A stretch of 64,000 nt of DNA from Alentia gelatinosa. Taxonomy: Eukaryota; Annelida; Polychaeta; Phyllodocida; Polynoidae. The stretch covers positions 12,919,298-12,983,297 of the forward strand of contig OX465583.1 of NCBI GenBank assembly GCA_950022655.1, given 5' to 3'. This document shows positions 23,090 to 34,269 of the stretch, one piece after another. The position numbers and the translations under genes are program-made. Within the stretch, counting starts at the first letter, position 1, and each line of letters opens with the position of its first letter. The notes beneath the pieces are model-generated. The model was not told where the DNA came from and searched no databases. It saw only the letters and a list, made by a program, of their open reading frames with translations.

Positions 23090-23366
23090 AAATGGCAGTT
23101 TTCCTTTTATCCAAGGAAATTCTTGTTTTCATCTTCAATTCAAGAATTTAATTTAATTAATTTTCTTTCGTGTAAAACAATGTAAAAATAATTTGGGCCT
23201 CATTACTAATACAAAGTACTTCAAAGCTCCTCACCCACCCCTGCCCCATTCCATGTAGTACAACGATGTGTTTTCCATCTTTTCTCAGTCTCCCTGAGGC
23301 ATTTAATTCCACATAAACAATATTTCCCCATCTTTTTTTTCACGACCCCCAACTGACATGCCTGGT
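23090..23366 (+). mobile_element. GATGTCAGTT-family MITE
   Basis: It starts AAATGGCAGTTTTCCTTTTA and ends CCAACTGACATGCCTGG. Internal landmarks are TTCGTGTAAAACAATG, GGGCCTCATTACTAATAC, GTTTTCCATCTTTTCTCAGT and CCTGAGGCATTTAATTCCAC. A 68-codon minus ORF lies within it by chance. Confidence 0.75.
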
Positions 23367-24637
23367 TATCAATGGGCTGCGGGGTGACGTGGGAGAGCCT
23401 ACTACATGGGCGGGGGTTTCTCTTCACTACTCACTGCACCTGATACCCAGCACGTAGACCGTGAATTCCGCGCGCCTCCGCTTGGAGATCGTGACGTCAT
23501 TGGATTTACCATCACAGTATCAGAAATCTCCCCTTAGCATGTATGGAGAAGCTCCGTTAGAAATCCACCTTAAATCTTGTCACTATCGGTTCTTTTTCAG
23601 ATCTATACTGATCTCTTACGATACGTCGCCAGAATAAACCCACGACTTATATGTTCGGAGTACACCAACATACAGTATGTTTAAGAAAATTACAAATGCA
23701 ATATTAGAGGAAGGCATACCGGAATGATTTTATATATTGCTAATAATAATGGAATGTAGTGCACTGGCAGTGTTAGTCTTAGCGGTTACAAAGAGATATG
23801 GAAGAACTGTCCTTTTTGACAGAATGAATTTTGTTGAATTTAAAAAAAAAGTTGTTTTGTATAAAGTATCGTGGCAAATATGCAGCTGTGTAGCAAGTGT
23901 GTTAACAATGGATCCATGAATGGCTCCCTGAGGAAAACCAGCAACTGGTTACCATGCTGACAGGCTGCCATCCTTGTTTGGTAGAAATCTGAGATGTAAT
24001 ATTATACCATACCAATAAAGGAAATTTTGGAGAAAAGAATAATGGCGATATAAAGTCACATATACATCAGAAGAGTTGAAATGATATAAGTTTTTTCTTG
24101 GTGACCTTTTTCTCATATGCGTAGGTGGAGTCTATCATGAAGCCAAACCTCAGCCTCTATTTGCGGCAGTTGTCTTCGTCCTGAAGCCGGAGACATGCCA
24201 AGCGAGAAACAGCAGCAATATCCGGAATAGCCTACAAAAACATTGCATTTATCTGAGATATTATTTCATAGTAATATATCCCACCCATAATTTAGCATCT
24301 CAGAAGCAATAACCAGGTGAAATGTTAAATAACAGCTCACATACATTCCTTTCTCTTTTTTTCTTGCCATTTTGTATTGGTAATTCCGGAAATTGCTGCT
24401 TTTCTCACTTGGTGTGTCTCTGGCTTGAAGTACATTGCTTTGCGGAGCGAGTTGTGAGACGACCATGGGGCGTTTTTAATATGGTCAGATACAGGAGAGG
24501 TCTAGTAGTTTACACTACTCTAACTCATGGCCCTCTAATGCTACGTTTACACCATGTCCCGGTGACCAGTGGAGGAGCACTGGGGACGAAACGGGAAGGA
24601 CGTAGTATGACAGCGGGAGATGGGATGGGGAGTAAAC
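23367..24637. other. unique DNA
   Basis: Short ORFs only: 60 codons at 23737 and 123 codons at 24322, the latter running into the repeat at 24638. No motif was recognised. A CpG-containing stretch lies at 23390-23500. Confidence 0.4.
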
Positions 24638-24745
24638 TGGCTCCAGTCCCTGCATCCTATGGCTACCCCTCCACCTACCTTACCCTTCTTTGATTATGAA
24701 CTTGTTGATATGCCATGATTGTATGTTCTGTGTCAGTAAAATGTT
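24638..24745 (+). repeat. CTAGACTGG element, partial
   Basis: ACTGGCTCCAGTCCCTGCAT and CCTATGGCTACCCCTCCACC are followed by TTTGATTATGAACTTG. The left part matches 39535, but the AGCAAGTCTA end is missing. Confidence 0.6.
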
Positions 24746-25091
24746 TTTCGTTCTTTTATCTTCCAGGTAAGTAATAACTGATGCTCTAATCCGTCATCTT
24801 GGTGCCAGGCGGTAAAGTATAACATTAAAACATCTTCAGTATGAAGTCAGTATGTGTCATTGGCGAACTTTTTTCTATGACTGTTGAGCGCATAGTTGTA
24901 TTCATGATGGAAGAATAATATACAAAGAGAATCAACGCAGCTTAGGATTTCATGATAGCTAGACAAACCGAGTAATACCCTGTTACGACCAATTTAAAGC
25001 ATCTACGAAGGATATCCTAAAGAAAAAGCTCCACCCTTCATAAGTCTGAGTGAAAGTGATAAGCCACACTACAGCGAAACCCACCTAGGTG

Positions 25092-25345
25092 AGGAGTTCG
25101 CTCAGTGGTTAAGGTACTGGACTTGTAATCGAGTCTCACTGCTGCCACGTTTCTCCTTCATCCCCAGCATTGGTAGACTTACTGCTATATCAAAGACCAA
25201 TCCTTCTCATATCATGTCTATGTGGTGTGTGAAGTAAAATATTCTCACCTAGGTAAATGTGTAGGGGTGAGATTTCTGACTGAATTCATCTCATAGATTC
25301 GATCACCACCCCTGTGGTGTAAAACCAGCCGAAAAGATGAACCAT
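25092..25345 (+). repeat. tRNA-derived SINE with intact head
   Basis: The head GAGTTCGCTCAGTGGTTAAG, TACTGGACTTGTAATC and GAGTCTCACTGC has an A-box-like segment (CGCTCAGTGG) and an anticodon-arm-like segment with TGT, recalling tRNA-Thr. The body contains CTGCTATATCAAAGACCAAT, CATGTCTATGTGGTGTG, AATGTGTAGGGGTGAGATTT and TCGATCACCACCCCTGTGGT. The same body is found headless at 58122 and 58844. The usual tail with GGACGTTAAAC is missing here. Confidence 0.75.
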
Positions 25346-25383
25346 GAGTTAGTCCATATATACCCTCAGGGACCCCTGGGGTG

Positions 25384-25892
25384 TTAAATAAACTCAGACT
25401 CAAACGAGTGTCGTCTCTTGATATTATTCTGATTCTGTTTGATCACTGACTGACTGTTCATAATGAAAGACATGAGCAAGTCTAGATGGGGAGTTGTGAG
25501 AGACTGTAGTATACCCAGGCCATTGGGAGTCTCCGGGACCTGCCGGCAGAGAGCAAGACCCTCTGAAATAGTTTGTCCCGGCAGCCACGGTGCACTACGG
25601 TGATAATATCAAGAGACGTCACGAGTTTGAGTCTGAGTTTATTTATGTCACGCATTTTGTTGGCTCCATAATTTCACGAGTAGAAGACGATTGACATTAC
25701 GGAGCCAACAAAATGAGTGGCATAAATAAGCTCAAACTCAAACTAGTGGCGTCTAGATTTTATCCTACCCCGTTTCCATATTTTTTCAGTATCAAAAAGT
25801 AGTGGCATAAACAAAACTTTATGTCACTACCCGTGACATAAACAAATCCCATGTTAAGCCTATGGCGGTTTTTATTAGGGGTAGGATAATGA
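25384..25892 (+). repeat. foldback element with an extra inverted arm
   Basis: The hairpin module at about 25602-25745 has arms GTTTGAGTCTGAG/CTCAAACTCAAAC and TTGTTGGCTCC/GGAGCCAACAA. The tail runs from TTTTATCCTACCCC (25759) to AGGGGTAGGATAA (25889) and contains TTAAGCCTATGGCGG. In addition, 25384-25427 is inverted relative to 25602-25645. Between the arms, 25445-25484 holds the AGCAAGTCTAG end of another repeat. Confidence 0.75.
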
Positions 25893-25990
25893 GTATCGTA
25901 GCGGGACGTGATTACCGCCACAGACCGTAGCGGCCGTGCATTTAACCATGGGCAGAACGTAATGCACGTGAGAGACCTTATGTCCCGGTG

Positions 25991-26250
25991 TCCACCTACT
26001 ACGATATGGCTCCGATATTGTCTACGATGCGCCTCCTGATTAAAAATCAAAATCGCGTTGGAATGTCACCTCATATCGGGGCAGTTGACCACGTTTCTGC
26101 GAATAGGCACCGAAAACCACCCATTGCGATGGGTGGTGGATTGGCATGTCTCGACAGATTTCTACGATATGGCACCGATACAGAAAGCAAATATCGGAGA
26201 CATATCGTGAAGGTGCAAATAGGTCTAAATTTCTATCGTAGTAGGTGGAC
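25991..26250. mobile_element. MITE with perfect 17-bp TIR
   Basis: GTCCACCTACTACGATA at 25991 is exactly inverted as TATCGTAGTAGGTGGAC at 26250. A small hairpin CCACCCATTGCGATGGGTGG lies at about 26117-26136. ACCGAT-type motifs are shared with the larger TIR element at 41991. No coding capacity. A 162-codon ORF that begins inside it merely reads through. Confidence 0.85.
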
Positions 26251-26267
26251 GCCAGGCCTAAGCAGCC

Positions 26268-26534
26268 GTGCATGGCACCGTGGTCGAAACACGGGCCTTG
26301 TACACCCCCACAATTGGCTGGGATTATGGTGTAAATGCAGATTTATGCTTCCGTGCCATCTGCAAAGGTCCCCCACGTTTTGGAGTAACTGTAGCCGCTG
26401 GGGTCGCCGGGGACACCAGGACTGCCTGGACCCCAAACACATGCCTCCTGCGACCTGGATCGAGGCCCAGGTGTAGCCTGGATACAGGACAACAGGCGCT
26501 CCATATACGGAAACCAAGCTCGCCCCTCGTATAG
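26268..26534 (+). CDS. unidentified Cys-containing coding remnant or exon
   Basis: An 88-codon open segment starts just after the MITE. The stretch VETRALYTPTIGWDYGVNAD, LCFRAICKGPPRFGVTVAAG and VAGDTRTAWTPNTCL has a protein-like composition with four cysteines (in LCFRAICKG, NTCL and PRC) and Gly/Ala/Thr alternation. GC content is higher than in the surroundings. An antisense ORF of 116 codons overlaps. No domain was recognised, and splice boundaries are not clear. It may be an exon whose upstream sequence was displaced by the MITE, or a decayed element. Confidence 0.28.
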   Translation: MHGTVVETRALYTPTIGWDYGVNADLCFRAICKGPPRFGVTVAAGVAGDTRTAWTPNTCLLRPGSRPRCSLDTGQQALHIRKPSSPLV

Positions 26535-26689
26535 CCTCACGGAGCCGCGATATGAGTAACAAGCGTCTCGTTCCCCTAGTCATCTGTGTTGATATTGAAA
26601 TAAACCACCGTCTTATCTGGAGAATTTCAAGACAAGGGGGCAGCTTAAGCGATGACAGTATCTTTACTTCATTGATAACGCGTGTATTG

Positions 26690-27140
26690 TGCTATCGGAA
26701 ATGTTATCTTAATTAAAGTATACCAGATGATCATTTTCCCAATCGCCACTGATTGGGGAATGGAAGGTATGTGCGGTATCAGTGGGACTTCTGCATGCCT
26801 GTCCCTGGATCTTCTGACCAAAACAACAAGGAAAAGATGTCATTCAGTCACACTTTCTATGTCTCCTTATTATTAGATACCTGGAAACCATCAAAAATGC
26901 CATTTTACAACTCGCTAAATAGCAGAATTATAGAGGTCACATGGTACGGAGGGAGGTATGGATATTATTTCGTCACCCGAAGACAAACGGAATTTGTCCT
27001 CCTGGTCATAAAATGTGAAATATTCGCCTATAGGTATATAATAATATGCTATCGGAAATGTTATCTTAGGTAAAATATACCAGATGATCATGTTCCCAAT
27101 CGTCACTGATTGGGGGGTAGAAGATATCAGGCCTCCCAGT
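26690..27140 (+). repeat. dispersed repeat with duplicated end segment
   Basis: GCTATCGGAAATGTTATCTT, then ATACCAGATGATCATKTTCC and CAATCGYCACTGATTGGGG occur at 26691-26760 and again at 27047-27117. Segment 26875-27030 (CATCAAAAATGCCATTT, ATATTATTTCGTCACCC, GAAATATTCGCCTATAGG) is related to 54905-55070. AGTGGGACTTCTGCATG at 26781 recurs at 27827. A mid-sized repeat family is implied; its class is unknown. Confidence 0.65.
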
Positions 27141-27144
27141 GAAA

Positions 27145-27370
27145 CCTTATAACCTATAAAACCTATAAAAACCTATATTTTGATTCTTGAGCCTTTATTT
27201 TTTTCAAAGGAACCAATATAACTTATAAAAACCTATATTTCTATTCTTGAGCCTTTATTTTTTTCAAAGGAACCTATATAACTTATAAAAACCTATATTT
27301 TGATTCTTGAGCCTTTATTTTTTTCAAAGGAACCAATATAACTTATAAAAACCTATATTTTTCACTGCCA
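27145..27370 (+). repeat. 60-bp tandem repeat
   Basis: About three and a half units of 60 bp contain AACTTATAAAAACCTATATT, TGATTCTTGAGCC and TTTATTTTTTTCAAAGGAAC. Units are almost identical, so the array is young. Related AAAAACCTATATT motifs reappear at 27685-27785. Confidence 0.9.
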
Positions 27371-28894
27371 TGCAGATTGTTGTTCACAGAAAATCTTAGA
27401 AGTTAACTTGACATAAAGTTGGGTTGCCAAATGACAAGAAATCCACATTATCGGTTATTTAAGATATCATAAAAGTGTTTAAGAATCAACAGTTGGTGTG
27501 ACTTTTTTCCGGGCTCGTTTGCCTGTTGGAAACTCAACACACATATACATACTTGCTTGGTATTACCTGATGAGCCAGACATCCTGACGTCTTGCAATTT
27601 AGCACTAGGTACATTTTTTTTTAGAAATCAAGAAATGAAAATAAGCTATTTACCATATGTTGACTCTCATTATGCTGAATTTGTTTACCCTAAAAAACCT
27701 ATAAAAGCCTATGTTTTGGGCCTTGAAAAACCTGTAAAAACCTATATTGTGATTTTCAAAACCTATTAAAAAGCAACCTATATTGAGGAAGCAGGGCACT
27801 GGGAGGCCTGAGATATGTGCTTGTATGAGTGGGACTTCTGCATGTACCGGAAACAGCTCCCTGAGTTGGATCCCGTGCGCACGCGCTGTTTCTCACGTGG
27901 CTTCACATATTCCACGGCCCTGTTTTGGAGGCAACCTTTTGTGTATTAATTTTTTGTTCGTGCACATTTCAGCTGGGTGGCGTAATGTAGGTCGTTCCCG
28001 TCACTGGTTGTTAATCGGCCCCATGCTGCCTCACATTCCCCATGTCTGTGGGATGTATGGCGAACTGAGATCAGAGAAAAACTCGATGCCCGGCCGCCAA
28101 CGGCCAGAGTCTCCTCTTAAGATTACCGCATTCCTCACACCACGAAGGATATGTGACTAGAACTCTAATCATGGCTAAAATCGGCTTAAATTGCCGAGTG
28201 TTTTCATGTGCGCAATTAAGTTGCCAGTCTGTCGCTCAAATTGCGGGGTCCATATATGTTGGGTACATGAGCCCTCGGAATCGTGAAGCTGGAAAAGATA
28301 GGTGCTAGACACCTATCTGGCACCTATCCTTACCTCCGGGATATATAAAAACTAGATATATATACTGCAAAACGTATATAACTCAAATACTTATTAAACC
28401 TTTATCCACGCAATGATGCCTGGAGGCATTCCGGATATATTACGGCGTGATGCCTGGAGGCATTCCTGGGCCTAGCATGTTATTATGCCTTGAAGTATCA
28501 TTTCAGAAATTTAAGTAATTCCCATTTATAATGAAATAATGCGAATATTTTGATGATATTTATCCAACCTACTAAAAGCTATAGCATAGTTGATATTACT
28601 ATTATATGACATCCTAATCATTTTGGATTACCATGGAGGTGTGATATAATGACTTCAGTGTGGATATTGTGAAAAGTGCCAGTGTACTACAGGGGTGAAA
28701 TTGGTACGGTACGGTGTTTCCTTTTTAAATAAATCATCGTGCTTAGATTAAATCGAAGTTTCATGCTAATTATGAATTATGTTTCGTAATTTATGTAGAT
28801 TAGGGGATATCCAATTATGATTTATCATATCTTTTCATAACAGTTCGCGATGTACTATCACAGCTCATAACATTATTCCCGATCAGTACTAAAG
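27371..28894. other. mostly unique DNA with a hairpin repeat
   Basis: The part from 27685 to 27785 carries degenerate ACCTATAAAAGCCTAT units. At 28410-28470 ATGATGCCTGGAGGCATTCC is present twice; the arms GATGCC/GGCATT form small hairpins like those at 35125-35220. The ORF at 27783-28160 (125 codons) is GC-richer but has no recognised domain. Confidence 0.45.
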
Positions 28895-29175
28895 AGGAAA
28901 CCTATGAAAGATTGCAGTCAGAGCTCGTACCCCATCAAGTTTGAATTGCGTAGTGATTCACAAGGTGAAGCCACGTAAATTACGTAGCGATTCGAAAGAG
29001 ATGGGATTGAGCTCTGACCGTAAACTTTAGTAGGTTTCAGAATCTATCTCACACCCAAAATTAACTAATTGGCTAACATTTGAGATATAATCCGCCATGG
29101 AGTATTTTTTCTAAATACTAAATTGAGTACAAGTTCCCAATGTTTAGTCTAAGGGGAAAAACATCAGGCATGTGA
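28895..29175 (+). repeat. two-module foldback element
   Basis: The hairpin starts AAAGAGGAAACCTATGAAAG and its arms include AGAGCTCGTACCCCATC and GATGGGATTGAGCTCTGAC. The loop is AAGGTGAAGCCACG (28962-28975). The degraded tail runs from ATCTATCTCACACCC at about 29042 to CATGTGATAATA, with TTCCCAATGTTTAGTCTAAG inside. Its closest relative is at 41266. Confidence 0.75.
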
Positions 29176-29499
29176 TAATAGTGAGTACATTTGGTATGAT
29201 GTGAACTATATACCTATAATTTCATGGGAGTGCACTACCTTTTCCTTAGTCTCAGAATGTGATGTCCATATATTTGTGTCTTCTGAAATATTGCCGACAA
29301 TTGGGAAAGTTATCACTCTTATTTCTGTAACTAGAAATGATAGGAAAAGATCACGAGCGAAATTATTATGCCATGAAGAAACGCGACTATATTCACAGAC
29401 TAAATCAAAGATAATAAGTATTGCAAATCTCAGCGTTCTATTTCCTTCCCTTCCCGTTGGAATACAATAAAACACGTAAGACACATATGTAGTATCTTC

Positions 29500-30040
29500 C
29501 TGCATGTTGAGAATCAGAAATCCAGCGCCGAGAAGGGATCGGAGGATGGTCTGATTCCAGGAGCGATTCTGGAAAGTCGAGAAAAGAGCGCGGGTGGGGA
29601 TGGGAGGGAGAGAGAGAGAGAGAAGGGAGGGAGGGAGTGGTGGATGCCCGGCGACATGCGATGTTCAACTCATCCTCAATAGCGCACTGATTCCGCCGGC
29701 TAAAGTCTTCACAGCGCTCCGATGATAACCCCCGTGTCATGCTCGTCCGTAATTACGCAAGTTTTCTGTTGCCATGGCGACAGGAACGCCGGGAAGGGCG
29801 TGCGGCTCGGGAGACGCGGCGTCCCGGATAATGACGTGTATTGTCGTCGAAGGCGGCGCCGCGTTTTGCAGGCGGCGTCTGGGGTTAGCCGCCACCTAGC
29901 GGCGGAACTGGGAGTGACGCGGGCGTCATCAGCGTCCGATACTTCAATGTCGTCTGCTTCTAATGCCGACCCTAAACGCCACCCACGCAAACACAGATAC
30001 CTCCACCGCCTTGTCACTGTTATATGCTAACCACCGCCAA
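29500..30040. promoter_or_regulatory. CpG island with X-box-like palindrome
   Basis: CpG-rich DNA stands out from AT-rich flanks. GTTGCCATGGCGAC at 29768-29781 matches the RFX X-box palindrome with one mismatch in the right half. Opposed ORFs of about 100 codons occur at 29709-30030 on both strands with no recognisable domains. An AG-rich tract lies at 29605-29640. It is a promoter candidate of unknown direction. Confidence 0.45.
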
Positions 30041-30261
30041 AGCCAGTTCGGCTCGACTGTTTATACATTATTATAACAGAGAAATTCCCAAAGAATGTAA
30101 CAACAATGCACAGTGTTTTTCTATAACACTGTTAAGAGAGAAATCCTTGACTTCCTCAGGGAATGTAAGATTTTCGATGAGATATAATCGAGAAGAGAAA
30201 GATGTCTGGATTAACCAGGCAGCATACCTTGTTATTCCAACAGGATATGCAAATAAAGTAA

Positions 30262-30312
30262 ACCAAAGTAAGTCTAATTGAACAAATTTGACGTTAAATT
30301 ACCCAAACAAAC
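30262..30312 (+). repeat. SINE 3'-tail fragment
   Basis: CTAATTGAACAAATTTGACG continues as TTAAATTACCCAAACAAACA. It is the same 45-base tail as at 20881, with two substitutions. Both copies are preceded by AAACCAAAGT, so they may share more than the minimal tail. Confidence 0.6.
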
Positions 30313-31983
30313 AATCCTTCAGTTGAGGTTATTCAGCAGTAGAAGTGTGTCCCCCCCCCCCCCCCCAATCATGTGGCTAAAGGGGTCATTAGTTTGCTGC
30401 TAACTGATTTTTAAACATTTTATCTAAAATGTAAAGGAATATTTTTTTTTTTGATACATGGGTAGATATCTAAATTTCAAACTGGAATACCAAGGTGGCT
30501 GCCTCTGCTTGTACCTCCCAAAAGATAGATAATGAATTATCTAAATGGTTCTGATTCGAAATAAAGAAATGTTCATTCCCTTGACTATCTTTTTCCAAAC
30601 GAAATGAGTTATTTTTGCACACCTCAAAAGCTCATATCACACATTTTACATCTACCTTATAAGAACTTGTCCAATCAATTAACTTAGCTGATCCATCCAC
30701 ATCTTTTTCTGAGCTACTCGATAAAGAATGAATCCTTGAGAGAAAGGTAGAATGTGACCTACCTCACATGGACACCTTGCTCATTGTTAGCATCCCTTTG
30801 AGTAAGTCCCAACAATCGGTAGCCTGAACACGACCGTGCGTGTGCAAACGATCCGAATAAGAGAGTTCAGCCTCGGTATCCGATGTCTGAGGACTGGGCG
30901 ATAATTAGGGGTGTATAACGATGAGGCGATAATAGGGGGAATATAAGGAGAGGGCGATAATTGGGGGTGTGTTGCACACGTCCGGACGCTGTTGCTATGC
31001 CATGAACACCTTGATCTGACTCCCACGACGCGCCTTCTGTGGCTTTAATGGTGGAACTCCCGCAAGTCTGAATCTAGCAGCAGTAGTTTGCTGGTAGGAC
31101 TGTGAGCTTCAGGAGCTGCTCTATGACTGGACAAAGTATAGACCATATTGAGGTATCCCATAATTCAGTCTGTTTACAGGATCCGATGTTAGCTGGTTCC
31201 CGTCATTGCACAGTCATAACCCTCGGGCCATATCGCACAATTACTGTGGTTAAATTTGTTTTTTGTATATCTATAAATCGGAAATCCAATGCCAGGAATG
31301 GACATTTCTGATATTTATACCTGGGGCCCGTTTGGTAATATAGAATCGTAATGTAGGACCGTTTTTGTATGCCATAGAGACTAGAAACGATGTGGGTCAA
31401 CTTTGTTCAACGCTTATGGACGACCTTATGGACGGCTATTATAAATACTGTCTTAACGAACAGACTTAAATATTATCAAACGACAACCTTTGTACAAGGT
31501 ACAGACAATGGTCTTCATGTACGATCCTAGATTGTTAAACGGTCCCCTGGGTTTTAAAAAAGACGCCTTTAGTGTCAACATTGGCCCCCCGGCGTGGAGG
31601 CGTGGGCGAGCAGGGTGGGAAGGTGGTGCTAGATGCAGGCTGAGGGATGGATTAGCAACCAACCCCTGTCTGCGCTGAGCTACCATATAGGAGTCGGTCG
31701 GGTTCAATCCCATACGGTATCTACCTGTGTGCGCCTCCAACCAGGTACTGTTGTATGCTCTAAAAGCAGACATATTCAATAGGAAATATTCATAGCTAAC
31801 AAATTGATAAAGAAACCAAGGTATATGTTCATTATATTTTGAAAAAAATACACAGGAAAGGAAATAAGAAAATGGAAAATTGGCTCTAAGATTATGACGT
31901 ATCACACTCTCCAAGCAGTACACAAATTCTGGCAGGAGAGTAACAGTAGTATGTCCCTGTAGTGGGTCAAGGCGGCCACGGAT
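30313..31983. other. unique DNA with a C run
   Basis: A run of about 16 C lies at 30351-30366. GGCGATAATTRGGGGTGT-like segments repeat at about 30897-30970. ORFs of up to 156 codons (31453-31923, minus) have no recognisable motif. Confidence 0.4.
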
Positions 31984-31987
31984 TTAA

Positions 31988-32376
31988 GGCCCATTCCCAC
32001 TTGGTGATTCTTGCCCCTGAGACTACTGCCGGGCATAATCGCTAGGAAACGGCAGTCGCACAGCGGGTGGGAGGGCATAGTCAACGACTCAGTCTAGGGG
32101 GTTGGCGACTATGCCCTGATATAGTTCAAACATTTTTTTTATTTATTTAGTCAATGCAAACATGTTTGAACTTGAATCACAAGAGACTGGTGCCATTTTG
32201 AGAGGGAATCCAGTCACCGACTCAAGCCCAAACAACGTGGGTTTGGGCAATAGTCACCACCAATTTTGCCATTTTGCATTCCCACTTGGCGACTCAGCAA
32301 ATTCCTAGAAAGTTTGACTGATAGTCGGCGATGGGTGCCCTCTGAATGCCCCAAAATCGCTTAGTGGGAACCGGGC
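31988..32376. mobile_element. TTAA-flanked TIR element
   Basis: The left end is GGCCCATTCCCACTTGGTGA; the right end, read inverted, is GCCCGGTTCCCACTAAGCGA. TTAA borders both ends (31984-31987 and 32377-32380). A TTAA duplication is typical of piggyBac and Kolobok elements. Subterminal GGCGACT motifs repeat inside, as does an inverted CATGTTTGAACTTGA/TAGTTCAAACAT pair. No transposase. Confidence 0.75.
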
Positions 32377-32384
32377 TTAACACC

Positions 32385-33168
32385 ACCAGAGCTAACGGTG
32401 TGTAGCTCTGGTGGCCAGTGTAGCTGCCGGATTGCGTAGGTTTAACACCCAAACCAATAAGAAGCCTAACGATGGCTTGGGTTGCGTGCGGCCACAACAC
32501 AGGTGCTAACAACAGAAGAATCTGCCTAATTTTTGTAAGCAGCACCACTTCAGTCCCACGGTGGGCGGGTGAGAGCGGGCGGGTGGGCGGGGGGCATGTC
32601 ATGACCGACGCCGACGGTAGGTGTCGCGTTACCCGCCGCGTGCCTCTCTGTCGCCAGGCGTCGCCACCAGCACGAGACGCCCTTTGTTTCCGCCGTATGA
32701 ACCAGACGGCGTTTTTTGTGGAAAATATTAGTTTTTGTGGAAAATATTCTAAGTCGGGGGTCTCCAGAACAGACCTGGAGCACAGAGTGTGGGGATGTAA
32801 GTCTATCTCCGACTCCCTGGGAGATTTTGAGTAGAGCAGCGACCCGGAGGGGAGTACAGCCAATGGGATTTTGAAAGATGGAAATATGGAGGCCATTAAA
32901 GACAAATGCTGGTAGTTGGGTGATTTCTAAATTCTATTGAGATTTGCAAATAATTCAGGATAATATAAGTTCTATATATCAGCAAATAGAAAATGCAAAA
33001 AAAATGGCATGTCACCATGCTAACTTCTATGGGAAGGCCATCTGAAAATGTAAGTGCTTAACTATTGGTGTCTATGGGAAAATAGAATGTTTTTACTTTG
33101 TTGCTAATGTTGCTTAACCATTTATACCCAGTTTTTCTTACTCGTTTGCTTCTTACCCATGGGTTAGT
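32385..33168. other. unique DNA with CpG patch
   Basis: The part from 32560 to 32700 is CpG-rich with GGCGGGTGGGCGGGG. A 120-codon + ORF (32472-32834) and a 203-codon minus ORF cross it; the latter begins in unique DNA and ends inside the TTAA element, so it is doubtful. TTTTTGTGGAAAATATT is duplicated at 32710-32750. Confidence 0.4.
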
Positions 33169-33169
33169 A

Positions 33170-33424
33170 GAGATGCCAGTTTTTCTATTTCCAATGTAAT
33201 CCTTGTTTTCATTTTCGGTTTATAGAATTCGTGTGTAAAGCAAAGTGAAAATAAATTGGGCCTCATTCACAGCAAAAAACAGTGGTTCAAACCTTCCCGC
33301 ACACCCCAGCACCATTCCATGGCCAATAACGATGTGCTTTCCATGTTTTCTCAGTCACTGAGGCAGTAAATTTCACACGAAAAATATTTCCTCTTCTTTT
33401 CATGGCCCCAACTGACATCCCTGA
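33170..33424 (+). mobile_element. GATGTCAGTT-family MITE
   Basis: It starts AGATGCCAGTTTTTCTATTT and ends CCCAACTGACATCCCTG. Internal landmarks are TGGGCCTCATTCACAGC, CCATTCCATGGCCAATAACG and TTTTCTCAGTCACTGAGGCA. Adjacent to a degraded foldback at 33428. Confidence 0.8.
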
Positions 33425-33427
33425 CCG

Positions 33428-33730
33428 TTACGAAGTTCCCATTGAAAATGTATGGGTGCCGTAGTAAACTACGACATATTGTTTATTAGTGGCCGTAAAC
33501 CACGCCCACGGTTTACGGATCTCCCAAACCCATTATCGAATTCCTAGGAATGGAAATCATCATTTATGACCATGGGTTAGAATTACAACAATCGCTTTTT
33601 TTTAAATTTTGGTCTCTGTAAACCACACGAGGTTGACGAGGTAATATATTCACTATCGCTCGTGTATTACTATGCGTCAACCTCTCGTGATTTATGGCCG
33701 CCCGTCCCAAAATAAGCCATCTATTATTTT
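33428..33730 (-). repeat. foldback, GTGGACAGGCGGCC family, degraded copy
   Basis: The tail part contains TTCCCATTGAAAATGTATGG and GTAGTAAACTACGACATATT, as at 35966. The hairpin part has CTGTAAACCACACGAGGTTG, then GTGTATTACTATGCGTCAAC and TTTATGGCCGCCCGTCC. It has the same order as the copy at 35966 but is more diverged. Confidence 0.65.
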
Positions 33731-33974
33731 GTATGTCTGCCACATTAGTCCCACTTAATCTCATCCGATACAGTCACACTCGCCGTCACGTGAACCAAGC
33801 TGTTGTCAAGTGGGTTAAAAGCCCGAACCGCGATCCTATCATCAACAATTCCCTGAGATATTCCAGCCAGGCACTCAGTAAAATAAAAAAGTGTTTCTAT
33901 GCATGGCATCTTTTCTGTTATTCCTCTGAAGGCCCTATTACATGTGAAGAATGTCGTGTGGGTCACTAAATTCA

Positions 33975-34190
33975 GACATGGCAGTTTTCCTATTTTCCGA
34001 GGAAATCCTGGCTTTCATTCTCAGTTAATTCACAAAACTCTTCTTTCACACCAATAAACATTTGTTCAAATCTCCCCACACACCTAACATTTAATTTGAT
34101 ATACTTCCCAGTCTCTCTGAGGCAGTAATTTCCACATACAAATATTTCCACTTTGTTTCCTGACCCCAACTGACATCCCTAACTGTATGT
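33975..34190 (+). mobile_element. GATGTCAGTT-family MITE
   Basis: It starts CATGGCAGTTTTCCTATTTT and ends CCCCAACTGACATCCCT. Internal AGTCTCTCTGAGGCAGTAAT is shared with the other copies. Confidence 0.75.
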
Positions 34191-34269
34191 CAGTGGGTTC
34201 ATCATTACTGTCAGACGTCATCAAACTAAAGACTTAGGAACAACAAGAAATAAGAATTATAGTCCTTTA

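Noticed and set aside
24322..24693. 123-codon + ORF
   Set aside because: Runs into a dispersed repeat, and no motif or splice context supports it.
25988..26476. 162-codon + ORF
   Set aside because: Starts inside a MITE with perfect TIRs and only reads through it; frame differs from the more protein-like one at 26268.
32294..32905. 203-codon minus ORF
   Set aside because: Its end lies inside the TTAA-flanked element and no domain is visible; probably a chance ORF in a GC-rich patch.
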